DNA of 64,000 bases from positions 62,001 through 126,000 of the forward strand of contig JAJPGY010000043.1 of assembly GCA_021325555.1 (NCBI GenBank), in the 5' to 3' direction. This document shows positions 54,424 to 62,570 of the stretch, one piece after another. Below the pieces are notes generated by a model. It was not told where the DNA came from and did not search any database. It saw only the letters and a program-made list of their open reading frames with translations. This DNA is from Pseudomonadota bacterium. Lineage in GTDB: Bacteria; Cyanobacteriota; Vampirovibrionia; Obscuribacterales; Obscuribacteraceae. The translations under genes and the position numbers were made by a program. Each line of letters opens with the position of its first letter. Position 1 is the first letter of the stretch.

Positions 54424-54537
54424 CTAAATGTGCCCCATGTGCCCCAGCGTGCCGAGCGCCACCATGCATAGTGCCGCTACACAGCCCAAACCAAGTACGT
54501 ACTCAACCAGGCTCTGGCCACGTCTACAGCGCTTCAT
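54424..54537 (-). CDS. Flp-type pilin candidate 2, 37 residues
   Basis: Too short for most gene finders. AAAGGAG lies nine bases before the ATG at 54537. The product starts MKRCRRG-QSLVEY, the same leader and Glu+5/Tyr+6 cleavage signature as the next gene, continues as one hydrophobic helix (VLGLGCVAALCMVALGTLG) and stops at 54424. It lacks the hydrophilic tail, so it is either a minimal pilin or a truncated paralogue. First gene of the Tad operon, 38 bases before its larger sister. Confidence 0.75.
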   Translation of the reverse strand: MKRCRRGQSLVEYVLGLGCVAALCMVALGTLGHMGHI

Positions 54538-54607
54538 CTCGCCAACTCCTTTCTAGTCTCTGGAAAACCGCCGGAGCAATCCTTTGGATAAGAACAACGA
54601 GAAGATA

Positions 54608-54667
54608 GGTTTGCTACGAGCGGGCAACATGTTGAGTGGTTATTGCGAATAATTCTCAGTAGCAAAC
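54608..54667. repeat. Inverted repeat upstream of the Tad operon
   Basis: GTTTGCTAC at 54608-54616 and GTAGCAAAC at 54659-54667 form a perfect 9-bp inverted repeat with 42 bases between. It lies 71-130 bases upstream of the first pilin start, where the promoter is expected. A looping operator is possible; chance cannot be excluded. Confidence 0.35.
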
Positions 54668-54825
54668 GTGGCTCAGAATACTATTCGGGACGCGATGGTG
54701 TCAATTAGCTCTCGCTCATCAATGCGCGAAACTTCACGCCCTGAAAGCCGGTCGAAATGCCTGGCGTGAGCTTTGCCTGCAGGCAGCCACACCGCAAATG
54801 TCGACGGCGGTCAGCGCGTTTTGCC

Positions 54826-54866
54826 GGGCGCCCCCGGGGCGCGGACGTCACGCCCCGGGGGCGCCC
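54826..54866. repeat. Very stable 16-bp hairpin upstream of the Fur-type gene
   Basis: 54826-54841 and 54851-54866 are perfect reverse complements (GGGCGCCCCCGGGGCG and its complement) with a 9-base loop. All stem positions are G or C. It lies 13 bases upstream of the -35 box and may insulate this promoter from upstream transcripts, or be a REP-like element. Confidence 0.6.
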
Positions 54867-54878
54867 ATTCCCGCTGGC

Positions 54879-54907
54879 TTGACAATCCGCCTCGGCCAAT
54901 CTATCAT
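54879..54907 (+). promoter_or_regulatory. Sigma70-type promoter of the Fur-family gene
   Basis: TTGACA (54879-54884), a 17-base spacer, and TATCAT (54902-54907): a full consensus -35 with a good -10. This is the clearest promoter in the window. Transcription would start about 54913-54915, inside the palindrome described next. Confidence 0.8.
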
Positions 54908-54909
54908 CC

Positions 54910-54923
54910 CTGCAAATTTGCAG
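54910..54923. promoter_or_regulatory. Palindromic operator CTGCAAATTTGCAG at the transcription start
   Basis: A perfect 14-bp palindrome right after the -10 box. Its TGCAAA-TTTGCA core resembles boxes bound by Zur/Nur-type members of the Fur family. A related GGCAATTGC half-like site follows at about 54946-54954. The placement suggests that the encoded regulator represses its own gene. Confidence 0.6.
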
Positions 54924-54963
54924 AGCCGTTCTCAATAAGGCTGCAGGCAATTGCAACAAGGTC

Positions 54964-55614
54964 ATGGCTGACCCAAACTCAATTGACAACCGTTCATCCA
55001 GCTCTGCCGCCGGCCGTCACGGACAGGTCCAGGAGGAGATCGCCTCCCTGGTCCGCGGTTTCCCCAGGGGGACGCACCTGACCGCCCCCGAGGTGCACAG
55101 GCTGGCGCGCGAGGCCGGGCTGGCGGTGAGCCTGTCCACCGTCTACCGGGTCTTGAAGACGCTGCAGGAGTCCGGCAACGTGACAACCCTGGTAGGCGAC
55201 CGGGGCAGGCGTTATGAGGCGCACGTCGACGGAGACGATCACGATCATCTGATCTGCGTTAAGTGCGGGCTGACGATCGAGTTCGTCGACGACCTCACCC
55301 GGGGCTTCGGCAAGTCGGTAGCCCAGCGCAAAGGCTTCGAGCACAAGTCCAGCCGCTTCGACATCCTCGGTCTCTGCGCCGATTGCCAGGCGCAGGACGA
55401 AGCGAGGCGGATCGAGCAGGCCGTTGCCTCATTGCAACAGGCGATCGCGTCGGCGCGAGAATCCGCCTCCCTCTGTCAATCAGCCGTCAGCCTTCACGAG
55501 ACTCGCCGAACGGCTCGAGCCCAGGAAGCGACGGCCGTGGCCAGAGAGAAGCTGCAATCGGCCGTAGAGGCGCTGGACGCCGCCATTGCCAACCACAAGG
55601 TCACGACGGCTTAG
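54964..55614 (+). CDS. Fur-family metal-dependent regulator with C-terminal helical extension
   Basis: 216 residues. Winged helix at about 20-85 ('LTAPEVHRLAREAGLAVSLSTVYRVLKTLQESG'), dimerisation/metal domain at about 86-142 with 'HVDGDDHDHLICVKCG' and two CxxC pairs (C98/C101 and C138/C141) that would bind structural zinc. The usual protein ends near residue 145; here about 70 further residues form an Ala/Glu/Gln-rich coiled-coil-like helix. Metal specificity (Fe, Zn, Ni, Mn or peroxide) cannot be set; the operator looks most like Zur/Nur sites. Neighbouring genes do not show an obvious metal pathway. The 3' end overlaps the convergent glycosyltransferase by 14 bases. Confidence 0.88.
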   Translation: MADPNSIDNRSSSSAAGRHGQVQEEIASLVRGFPRGTHLTAPEVHRLAREAGLAVSLSTVYRVLKTLQESGNVTTLVGDRGRRYEAHVDGDDHDHLICVKCGLTIEFVDDLTRGFGKSVAQRKGFEHKSSRFDILGLCADCQAQDEARRIEQAVASLQQAIASARESASLCQSAVSLHETRRTARAQEATAVAREKLQSAVEALDAAIANHKVTTA

Positions 55615-56635
55615 TAGCGGCCGGCTCGGGTGCCTGCTCCTGGGCAATCAGCCGGCGCCGTGAGGCGGCGAGATCATTTTCCGACTCGACAATTATCCGC
55701 TCCAGGTATTCCAGCGGCACACTCCGCCGGGCGTTTATCTGGGCGCGTTTCTTGAGCATCTTCGGCAGCAGCCGCAGCGCCTGCCACGTGCCGTCCAGCC
55801 AGGGCACCAGCTGCCCTCCGCGGACAATCACCACCGCCAGATAATACGCCTGCCAGTAGAGGATCTGCGGCAGAAACTTGATTAGCAGCGGCCCGGGAAT
55901 GTTCTTGGCGATCGTGTTCCAGTTGTTTTGAGCGGAGAGCCGAACGACGAGCGGATGGTAGCCACTGCCGGTGGTGCCACACCCGAGATGATAGATCACC
56001 GCCGACGGCACGTAGAGGCACCGGTAACCCGCGCTTTGCGCCCGCAGACCCAGATCGACGTCCTCCAGGTAGGCGAAATAGTCCTCGTCGAAAAGCCCGA
56101 TGTCGTCGAGCATCGAGCGCCGGTAGAGCGCCGCCCCGCCGCACGCCCCGAGAATATATCGCGGCGTGTCGAACTGTCCCCGGTCGATCTCGCGATGACC
56201 GATCCGACCGGGCAGTCCCCCGCGGCGGTAGCCGTCGCCGGCCCCATCGAGCAGGGCATGGTCGTCGTACGCCAGCATCTTGCAACCGCAGCTGCCTATC
56301 TCGGGATGCTCCGCCATGGCGCAAACCATCTCGGACAGCCAGTTCTCATCGGCGACCGTGTCGTTGTTCACAAGAGCGATGAACTCGCCCTCGGACTCCC
56401 TGATGCCTCGATTGACCGCGACGCTGAAGCCGGTGTTCGTCTCGAAGCGGGCCAGCTTCACCCAGGGGTAGCTTTCGGTGAGGAGCTCCACCGAGCCGTC
56501 TTTCGATCCGTTGTCGACGACGACTACCTCCACACTGGCGTAAGTCTGCCGGGAGAGCGAATCCAGGCACCCGGCAAGGAACTTCCTGCCGTTCCAATTC
56601 GGAATCACAACACTGACCAGACCCGCGCGCGTCAT
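55601..56635 (-). CDS. Family 2 glycosyltransferase (rhamnosyltransferase-like)
   Basis: 344 residues. GT-A fold with 'VSVVIPNWNGRKFLAGCLDSL' at about 7-27, 'VVVVDNGSKDGS', 'LVNNDTVADENWL' (DxD-like NDD/NND metal site), 'GGAALYRRSML', and 'EDVDLGLRAQSAGYRCLYVPSAVIYH', the pattern of WbbL-like GT2 enzymes that transfer rhamnose or similar sugars to polysaccharide precursors. A hydrophobic stretch around 255-280 may attach it to the membrane. Divergent from a family 4 glycosyltransferase, so both probably act on one surface glycan. Confidence 0.88.
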   Translation of the reverse strand: MTRAGLVSVVIPNWNGRKFLAGCLDSLSRQTYASVEVVVVDNGSKDGSVELLTESYPWVKLARFETNTGFSVAVNRGIRESEGEFIALVNNDTVADENWLSEMVCAMAEHPEIGSCGCKMLAYDDHALLDGAGDGYRRGGLPGRIGHREIDRGQFDTPRYILGACGGAALYRRSMLDDIGLFDEDYFAYLEDVDLGLRAQSAGYRCLYVPSAVIYHLGCGTTGSGYHPLVVRLSAQNNWNTIAKNIPGPLLIKFLPQILYWQAYYLAVVIVRGGQLVPWLDGTWQALRLLPKMLKKRAQINARRSVPLEYLERIIVESENDLAASRRRLIAQEQAPEPAATKPS

Positions 56636-56695
56636 CGTGCCCTACATTTTATCGAGATATAATGAGCATCCCGGCTACCATTGGAGAAAGATAAC

Positions 56696-58033
56696 ATGGC
56701 GGCGAGGAAAATCCTTTGCGTCACGCTGGAGCCGATCTCGCAGCAGATGGCCGGCCCGGCCATTCGGGCCTTCGAGCTGGCAAGGCAGCTTTCCTCGGAC
56801 TTCGGCGTAACGCTCTTCTCGCCGCGCCCGTCCGATCTCCCGCGCGATCCCTCGTGGCCAGCGAATCTCCAGCTGGCGACGGGGCTTTCCAGGTCGCGGC
56901 TTTATGCTATAGCCGATGAATGCGAGATCATCTACCTGCAGGCCAATGTTCTGAAACCCTATCCCGGCCTCGCTCGACGTGGGAAGCATCTGGTCCTGGA
57001 TCTGTACGACCCGTACCTTTTGTCGCTTCTCGCCCAGTACGCCGACGATCCGCTCTCGTCGTCAGCCAGCTACCGGCTCATGCACCAGGTGCTCGAGCAG
57101 CACATGATTGCCGCCGATTTTTCCATCTGCGCCTCCGAGCGCCAGCGGGATTACTGGCTCGGGCGCTACTGCGCGATCGGGCGTTTGACGCCCGAGATGT
57201 ACAGGTTCGATCCATCCTTTCGCAAGCTCATCGACGTCGTTCCCTTCGGGCTTCCCAGCGAGGCGCCCCGCCGCACCGGCCCCGGGCTGAAAGGCAACGT
57301 CCCGGGCATTGCCGGAGGCGACCAGGTTCTGCTCTGGGGCGGGGGCATCTGGCAGTGGTTCGACCCCGTCACGGTCATCGAGGCGGTTGCCCGCCTGGCC
57401 CGGACCCGCCCGAATATCAAGCTCTTCTTCATGGGCTGGAGATCGCCCAACCCGCAGGTTCCTCTCATGGAGATGTCCGTGCGCGCCAGGCAGCATGCCC
57501 GGCAGCTTGGCGTGCTGGATTCCCGGGTGATCTTCCATGATTCCTGGGTTCCGTACGAGCAGCGCGTCAACTACCTGCTCGACGCCGACATCGCCGTCTC
57601 CGCCCACTTCGATCTGCCCGAGACGCGGTTTGCCTTTCGCACGCGCATTCTCGATTACCTGTGGGCCGGACTGCCGGTGCTCACCACCGGCGGTGACCAG
57701 CTGGCGGAAACCATCGAGGCGCGCCAGGCCGGGTTCGCCCTGCCCTACCAGGACATCGACGCCTGGGTCGGAGCAATCTCCCGGCTTCTCGACGATCGGG
57801 CGCTCAATCAGAAGTTGCGTGAAGGCTCGAGGAAACTGGCCGGGGATTTCGTGTGGTCCAGAGCCGCGGAGCCGCTCCGGCGCTTCTGCGAAAATCCGCA
57901 TCACCTGCCGCCGTTTGCCCGAGTGAAGATGCCGTCCCTGGTCGAGCGCGCCCAGGCCGTCTATGCCCGCGGCGGCCGCGACATGCTGGTCAAAAGGTCG
58001 AAAGAGGTTCTCGACGATCTGCTGCGCAAATAG
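56696..58033 (+). CDS. Family 4-type glycosyltransferase (GT-B fold)
   Basis: 445 residues; ATG at 56696 has GGAGAAAG upstream. N-terminal Rossmann domain starts 'MAARKILCVTLEPISQQMAGPAIRAFELARQL' in two pieces; 'LWGGGIWQWFDPVTVIEAVARL' marks the second domain, 'FHDSWVPYEQRVNYLLDADIAVSAHFDLPETRFAFRTRILDYLWAGLPVLTT' (in parts) contains the donor-site E-x7-E-like region of family 4/1 transferases. The acceptor and sugar are unknown. Divergent from the GT2 gene and convergent with a TPR gene. Confidence 0.82.
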   Translation: MAARKILCVTLEPISQQMAGPAIRAFELARQLSSDFGVTLFSPRPSDLPRDPSWPANLQLATGLSRSRLYAIADECEIIYLQANVLKPYPGLARRGKHLVLDLYDPYLLSLLAQYADDPLSSSASYRLMHQVLEQHMIAADFSICASERQRDYWLGRYCAIGRLTPEMYRFDPSFRKLIDVVPFGLPSEAPRRTGPGLKGNVPGIAGGDQVLLWGGGIWQWFDPVTVIEAVARLARTRPNIKLFFMGWRSPNPQVPLMEMSVRARQHARQLGVLDSRVIFHDSWVPYEQRVNYLLDADIAVSAHFDLPETRFAFRTRILDYLWAGLPVLTTGGDQLAETIEARQAGFALPYQDIDAWVGAISRLLDDRALNQKLREGSRKLAGDFVWSRAAEPLRRFCENPHHLPPFARVKMPSLVERAQAVYARGGRDMLVKRSKEVLDDLLRK

Positions 58034-58039
58034 AGCCTG

Positions 58040-59098
58040 CTAGGCCTTGCTTTTCGCCTCGAGCACCTTCTTAAGCTCGTCTCTGGCCGCGCGGTTCTGC
58101 GGGTTCAGATAGATCGCCTGTTTCAGTTGATCGATGGCGTTGTTGAATTGCTGCAACTGGAAGAACAACCTGCCCAGGTGATAGTGAACGGCGTCATCGT
58201 AGGGATTCAGCTCCAGCGCCTTTCCCAGCTCCTTGAGCGCCTCGTTGTATCGCTTGTCCTCCAGGTACATGACGCCGAGATTGTCGCGGGCCTCGTAGAA
58301 CTGCGGGTCAATCTCCAGCGCTAACTTGAACTGGCTCATCGCCTTCGTCCTGTCGTTGCGGGCCAGGCTGATCAAGCCGAGTTTGCTGTAGACGGCGGCG
58401 TTCTTCGGGTCGAGCTCGAGGCACTTGTTGTAGTAGTCGGCGGCCTTGTCGTAGTCACCTTTCTCCTGGGAGATGACGCCGATTTGATAAATGGCATTGG
58501 CAAATTTGGGATCCAGCTCGAGGACCTTCTCGTACTCGCGAATCGCCTCACCCGCCCTCTTCTCCTGGGCGTAAACGTAAGCCAGGTTATAGTGCGCCTC
58601 CAGGAAGCCGGGTTTTAGCTTGACAGCCTGCAGGTACTCCGCCTCCGCCCTGTCGAACTGGCGAAGCTGCTGGTATGTGTAGGCCAGGTTGTTGCGCGCC
58701 TCCGCGTAATTGGGGTCGAGCTCGACCGCCCGCGCGTATTTGGGCGCCGCCCTGTCCCACAGATTCTGCTTTTGATAGCAGAAGCCGATCCAGTTGTAGA
58801 CCTCGACGTTGTTCGGATCCAGCGCCAGCGCCTTTTCAAATTCGCCGGTCGCCTGCTCGTACTTGCCCTGATTGAAAAGCTCGGTGGCCTTGTTCATGTG
58901 CTCCTCGAAGCGGCCGCCCGCCTGCGCCGCCGGGGCTGCGCTGGCGCCCGCGGAAGCCCCGGCCGGCTTCGCCGGCGCATTGTCGGCCGCCGCCACCGGT
59001 TGCAGCGCGCAGAGCGCCGCTACGGCGAAAGCCCGTGCGCTCAAGCACGCCCGGCCGCGACCGTTGAGCAGATTCCAGAATGGTTTGTCAGTAGGCAT
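58040..59098 (-). CDS. Exported tetratricopeptide repeat protein
   Basis: 352 residues from the ATG at 59098 (GGAG upstream); the long upstream open frame reads through a palindromic intergenic region. A signal peptide spans about 1-37 ('ARAFAVAALCALQPVAAA'). After an Ala/Pro linker come eight 34-residue TPR units ('ATELFNQGKYEQATGEFEKALALDPNN' and so on) with the usual W/L-G-Y-A-F-A-P positions. TPR arrays bind proteins; in the envelope they often act in assembly of surface complexes. No partner is evident. Confidence 0.87.
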   Translation of the reverse strand: MPTDKPFWNLLNGRGRACLSARAFAVAALCALQPVAAADNAPAKPAGASAGASAAPAAQAGGRFEEHMNKATELFNQGKYEQATGEFEKALALDPNNVEVYNWIGFCYQKQNLWDRAAPKYARAVELDPNYAEARNNLAYTYQQLRQFDRAEAEYLQAVKLKPGFLEAHYNLAYVYAQEKRAGEAIREYEKVLELDPKFANAIYQIGVISQEKGDYDKAADYYNKCLELDPKNAAVYSKLGLISLARNDRTKAMSQFKLALEIDPQFYEARDNLGVMYLEDKRYNEALKELGKALELNPYDDAVHYHLGRLFFQLQQFNNAIDQLKQAIYLNPQNRAARDELKKVLEAKSKA

Positions 59099-59205
59099 CC
59101 GCCGCTCCACACCGTGCCTATGGAGAACATAATAATAAAACATGCGCATGCGCACGGCGCAGGCGGCAGCACCACGCCCCCGGGACCGCGAGCATCTCGC
59201 CCGCA

Positions 59206-59257
59206 CCACGAGCCGTCGTGGAGAAGCAGAGCCCGGCGGCGCGGGCGTTCCGCCCGC
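59206..59257. repeat. Pair of intergenic palindromes
   Basis: CCACGA-GCCG-TCGTGG (59206-59221) and GCGGGCG-TTC-CGCCCGC (59241-59257). The second repeats the stem found at 32969-32985. They lie in the 224-base gap between the methyltransferase stop and the TPR start, upstream of the TPR gene. REP-like element is the best label. Confidence 0.5.
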
Positions 59258-59322
59258 ACCAAGCGCGGAGCATGTCGCCACCGCGACAAGCGCATGCTTC
59301 GACCGCCACGCCGGCCGGGTGG

Positions 59323-60249
59323 CTAACCACCGACGCCCGCGGCGGAAAGGCAAAAGCGGACCGCCCGCACGTCCACCGAGTTGCCGGCCAGCCGCCAGCG
59401 CGTCTGCCGGCCGATGTCAGGCGGGAAGCGAAACTCCTCCGAGAACCCCAGCAGGCGGAGGATCTCCTCCGGCGATACCCTCCTCACCCGCCTGTCGGGC
59501 ATGACCAGCAGCGAGCCGCTCGCTTTCATGCAGCGCCAGTAGCCGCTCGTGAAGCAGGTGAGATAGGCTTCCGCCCGGCGCGGATCGACCACGTCAAACC
59601 CGGCCTGGTAGCGCTCCAGCACCGGCGGCTCGACGATGAGAGCCGGATCCGGCTTATCCTCCAGAAAGTCTGCCAGCGGCAGTCTTAAGCAGGCGGCCGG
59701 GAAATCGGCAGCCGGCTCCCGCTCCCTCTGCGCCACCACGAAGAGGCGGGGTCGCCGCATCGGCACCCCGAAGAGCGTCGGGCAGAGCCGGTATTGCCGC
59801 ACGTTGTAGGAGCAGGCGGACAGCATCTCCATCAGCATCGAGTGAACCCGGCTGCCGGCAAAACCCTCCACGTTCTCCACAAACATCGTGGCGGGCCGGC
59901 GCTCCCCAGCCAGCCGGATCAGGTTGATGAACGAGGCGGCGCGCGGATCGCGGTCGTCCATCCGCCTGCCGCGCACGCTGAAAGGAGTGCACGGCGGGCT
60001 CATCCACCAGATGGCGGCTGCCGGAACCTCGCCGGCGGAGATGGTGTCCAGATTGCGAGAGATCGGCAGCCGTCCGTAGTTGTGCTCGTAGGCCCGGTTG
60101 GCCGCCTGCCCCTGATCGAAGGCCGCCACCACCTCTACGCCGGCATGGCCAGCCGCCTGGGCAAAGGCGCCTATCCCGGAGAAGAACTCCACCGCCCGCG
60201 GGCGAGCGCCGGGCTCCTGGACGTTCAAAGCGCTCGAATCGATGTGCAC
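59323..60249 (-). CDS. Cytosine-C5 methyltransferase, Dnmt2-like (possible tRNA methyltransferase)
   Basis: 308 residues from GTG 60249; an ATG at 60378 is possible, but that stretch reads poorly and spans a hairpin. Motif I 'VEFFSGIGAFAQA' (20-32), motif IV 'MSPPCTPFS' with catalytic Cys 87, motif VI 'ENVEGF' (125-130), motif VIII-like 'YNVRQYRL', and motif X 'RWRLAGNSVDV'. The target region is very short and has 'CFT-SGY' at 232-237 followed by 'ASGSLLV' and 'SPEEILRLLGFSEEFRFP', the arrangement of Dnmt2/TRDMT1, which methylates C38 of tRNA. No restriction endonuclease is adjacent. An orphan DNA methyltransferase is the alternative. Confidence 0.7.
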   Translation of the reverse strand: MHIDSSALNVQEPGARPRAVEFFSGIGAFAQAAGHAGVEVVAAFDQGQAANRAYEHNYGRLPISRNLDTISAGEVPAAAIWWMSPPCTPFSVRGRRMDDRDPRAASFINLIRLAGERRPATMFVENVEGFAGSRVHSMLMEMLSACSYNVRQYRLCPTLFGVPMRRPRLFVVAQREREPAADFPAACLRLPLADFLEDKPDPALIVEPPVLERYQAGFDVVDPRRAEAYLTCFTSGYWRCMKASGSLLVMPDRRVRRVSPEEILRLLGFSEEFRFPPDIGRQTRWRLAGNSVDVRAVRFCLSAAGVGG

Positions 60250-60307
60250 GGCCGCAGATCCACCATACAAGAATATACCTCGCGGGCCGGCGGCGCCTGA
60301 TCCGGTA

Positions 60308-60341
60308 GACGAAACCCGCCCTGAAGCAGGGCGGGCTCGTC
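60308..60341. repeat. Hairpin upstream of the methyltransferase
   Basis: CCCGCCCTG (60315-60323) pairs with CAGGGCGGG (60327-60335), and flanking GACGA/TCGTC extend the stem after a small bulge. It lies 59-92 bases upstream of the preferred GTG and inside the frame used by the longer start, which argues for the shorter one. It could attenuate or protect the message. Confidence 0.5.
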
Positions 60342-60538
60342 TGCGGTGCGCGGAGGGGTGGGAAAACTTTACCTCCATAGACGCGGCCGACCGGCGATTG
60401 CTCCCGATCTTGAATTAAATTGCTGGCCCTCTCCCCAGCTTGAATGCGCTATGTCACACTATTAAGCTAAATTGTCACCTTGGTTTATCGCCCGGGCGGC
60501 AACCACTAGCATGGGAGATGGGGAACCCGAGGCGGCGC

Positions 60539-61486
60539 ATGAAGGTGGTCATCTTTGAGGAGCCTGAGCCGGCGAGCGCCAACGCCCGCCAGCGGCGGCT
60601 CACGATCTCCGCCGTACCGCAGCATCTCCTCGAGACCCCCTGGCTGGAGTTTCAACAGTCGACCGCCCTTGCCCTGTGCGACAGCCTGGCCGACGAGCTG
60701 ACCCGGCTTTGCCGGCGGCCGACGGCCGGGCGAGTCCACGACACGCGCGTCGCGCTGCGCCGCTTCTTCTCAGTCTGGGGCGTGCTCAAGGAGGAGGGCT
60801 GGCAGACAAAGAAATTCAAGCGCCAGGTGGCAGCCAAGCTGCGCGAGCTTCTGAAGGCGCTGGGCAAGCTCAGGGACTGGGACGTTAACCTGGAGATGGG
60901 CGCCGACTTCGGCTTGCCGGAGCGGACCCTCGAAAAATGGGCGGCCAAGCGGAAGCCGGTCAAGAAAGCCGTCAAGCGGATTATTGCCGGCCTGGACCCG
61001 CAGGACATTCTGTGCCGGCTGCGCGCTTACCTTGTCAGATATCCGGACGAGCTGGAGAAGCGCTCGGACAATCTGGAAAGCATGCGCGCGAGCACCTACG
61101 AGCGATTAGATCGCATCGTAGAAGAGCAGGAGAAGGAGGTGAGGGAGCTGGAAGCAAAAGCCGACGGCCCCGAGGGGCTTCACCGGCTGCGGCTGGGGAT
61201 CAAGCGCTGGCGTTACCTGATGACCGAGTTTTTCGGGCTGACCAACCTGGAGCTGGTGCGGGCGCAGCAGCTTCTCGGCAGGCTCAACGACTACGAGCGC
61301 CTGGAGACGCTGCTGAAAAACGCGGACGCACCCGAGCTGAAGGAACGGCTAAAATTAGAGCGGGAGCGGCTGCTGAAGGAGTTCGAGCAGGTGCGCCGGC
61401 AGCTGCCCTACGGTCTGCGCCCCGTGATTGTAAGCGTCTCGCCCGGCGAGGCCCCCGATGCCTCCGAGCCTGCTTTACTTAAGTAA
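60539..61486 (+). CDS. CHAD domain protein
   Basis: 315 residues from the ATG at 60539 (GAGGCGG upstream); ATG 60518 is an alternative. The CHAD helices contain the conserved histidine segments 'VHDTRVALRRFFSVWGVL' (near 66-83) and 'LHRLRLGIKRWRYLMTEFFG' (near 217-236), with 'RDWDVNLEMG' between. CHAD domains are all-helical, with conserved basic residues and bind polyphosphate. The CYTH (triphosphate hydrolase) domain that often accompanies CHAD is absent here. Its promoter region follows the methyltransferase divergently. Confidence 0.85.
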   Translation: MKVVIFEEPEPASANARQRRLTISAVPQHLLETPWLEFQQSTALALCDSLADELTRLCRRPTAGRVHDTRVALRRFFSVWGVLKEEGWQTKKFKRQVAAKLRELLKALGKLRDWDVNLEMGADFGLPERTLEKWAAKRKPVKKAVKRIIAGLDPQDILCRLRAYLVRYPDELEKRSDNLESMRASTYERLDRIVEEQEKEVRELEAKADGPEGLHRLRLGIKRWRYLMTEFFGLTNLELVRAQQLLGRLNDYERLETLLKNADAPELKERLKLERERLLKEFEQVRRQLPYGLRPVIVSVSPGEAPDASEPALLK

Positions 61487-61580
61487 TTTTGAACCTGCCC
61501 GCTGCAGTCGGCGTTACAACTTAGAATTGAAATGCGCCGGCCGGAATCATTCCCCGCAGACGTGCCGGAAAAAGGTGGAG

Positions 61581-62561
61581 ATGATCATCAGGAAGAAGGT
61601 AACCATATTGGGCTCGGGCTCGGCTGGTCTGACGGCGGCGATTTACGCGGCCCGCGCCGACCTGGAGCCGCTGGTCATCCAAGGGCTGCAGGCCGGCGGG
61701 CAGCTCACAATCACGACGGATGTCGAGAACTTCCCTGGATTCCCCAACGGAATTCAAGGCCCGGAGCTGATGGAGGAGATGCACAAGCAGGCCGAGCGCT
61801 TCGGGACGCAGTTCATCTACGACAATGCCGAAAGCGTTGATCTGTCGCGGCGCCCGTTTGTGGTGAAGACCAGCTCCGACGAGGTCCACACGGACACGTT
61901 GCTCATCTGCACCGGCGCCTCGGCCAAGCTGCTCGGGCTGGAGGCGGAAAATAAGCTCATGGGCCACGGTGTGTCCGCCTGCGCCACCTGCGACGGCTTT
62001 TTCTTCAAGGACAAGACGGTCTTTGTCGTCGGCGGCGGCGACACGGCCATGGAAGAGGCCATGTTCCTTACCCGCTTTGCAACATCGGTGACCCTCATCC
62101 ACCGCCGCGATCAGTTCCGCGCCTCCAAGATCATGGTCGACCGCGCCAGGGACAATGCCAAGATCCAGTGGCTGCTCAACTGCGTGATCGATGAGATCAA
62201 TGATGTCGAGAAAGGCTATGTCACCGGCATCAAGGTCCGCAACATCAAAACCGGCGAAGTTAAGGAGATGCCGGCCGATGGGGTCTTCATCGCCATCGGG
62301 CACCAGCCCAACACCGATCTTTTCAAGGGCCAGCTGGACATGGACGAGAACGACTACCTGGTGACCGACGGCGTAAAAACGAAGATCGAGGGCGTCTTCG
62401 CCGCCGGCGACGTGATGGACCCGCACTACCGCCAGGCAGTGACCGCCGCCGGCGCCGGTTGCAAGGCAGCGCTGGAAGCCCAGTGGTTTCTCGAGCAGCA
62501 GGAAGCAGCCGAAAAAAAAACCGCTCAGGCAGGGACGGCAGCCGGCGCGACAAAAGAGTAG
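61581..62561 (+). CDS. trxB: Thioredoxin reductase
   Basis: 326 residues. The ATG at 61581 follows AAAGGTGGAG; upstream frame to 61458 overlaps the CHAD gene and is not coding. FAD-binding 'ILGSGSAGLTAAIYAARADL' (9-28), redox pair 'CATC' at 134-137, NADPH-binding 'VVGGGDTAMEEAMFLTRF', and 'GVFAAGDVMDPHYRQAVTAAGAGC' near the C-terminus. It reduces thioredoxin with NADPH. The last ~20 residues are a low-complexity Ala/Lys tail. The downstream gene starts nine bases later. Confidence 0.95.
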   Translation: MIIRKKVTILGSGSAGLTAAIYAARADLEPLVIQGLQAGGQLTITTDVENFPGFPNGIQGPELMEEMHKQAERFGTQFIYDNAESVDLSRRPFVVKTSSDEVHTDTLLICTGASAKLLGLEAENKLMGHGVSACATCDGFFFKDKTVFVVGGGDTAMEEAMFLTRFATSVTLIHRRDQFRASKIMVDRARDNAKIQWLLNCVIDEINDVEKGYVTGIKVRNIKTGEVKEMPADGVFIAIGHQPNTDLFKGQLDMDENDYLVTDGVKTKIEGVFAAGDVMDPHYRQAVTAAGAGCKAALEAQWFLEQQEAAEKKTAQAGTAAGATKE

Positions 62562-62570
62562 GGCGCCGGC

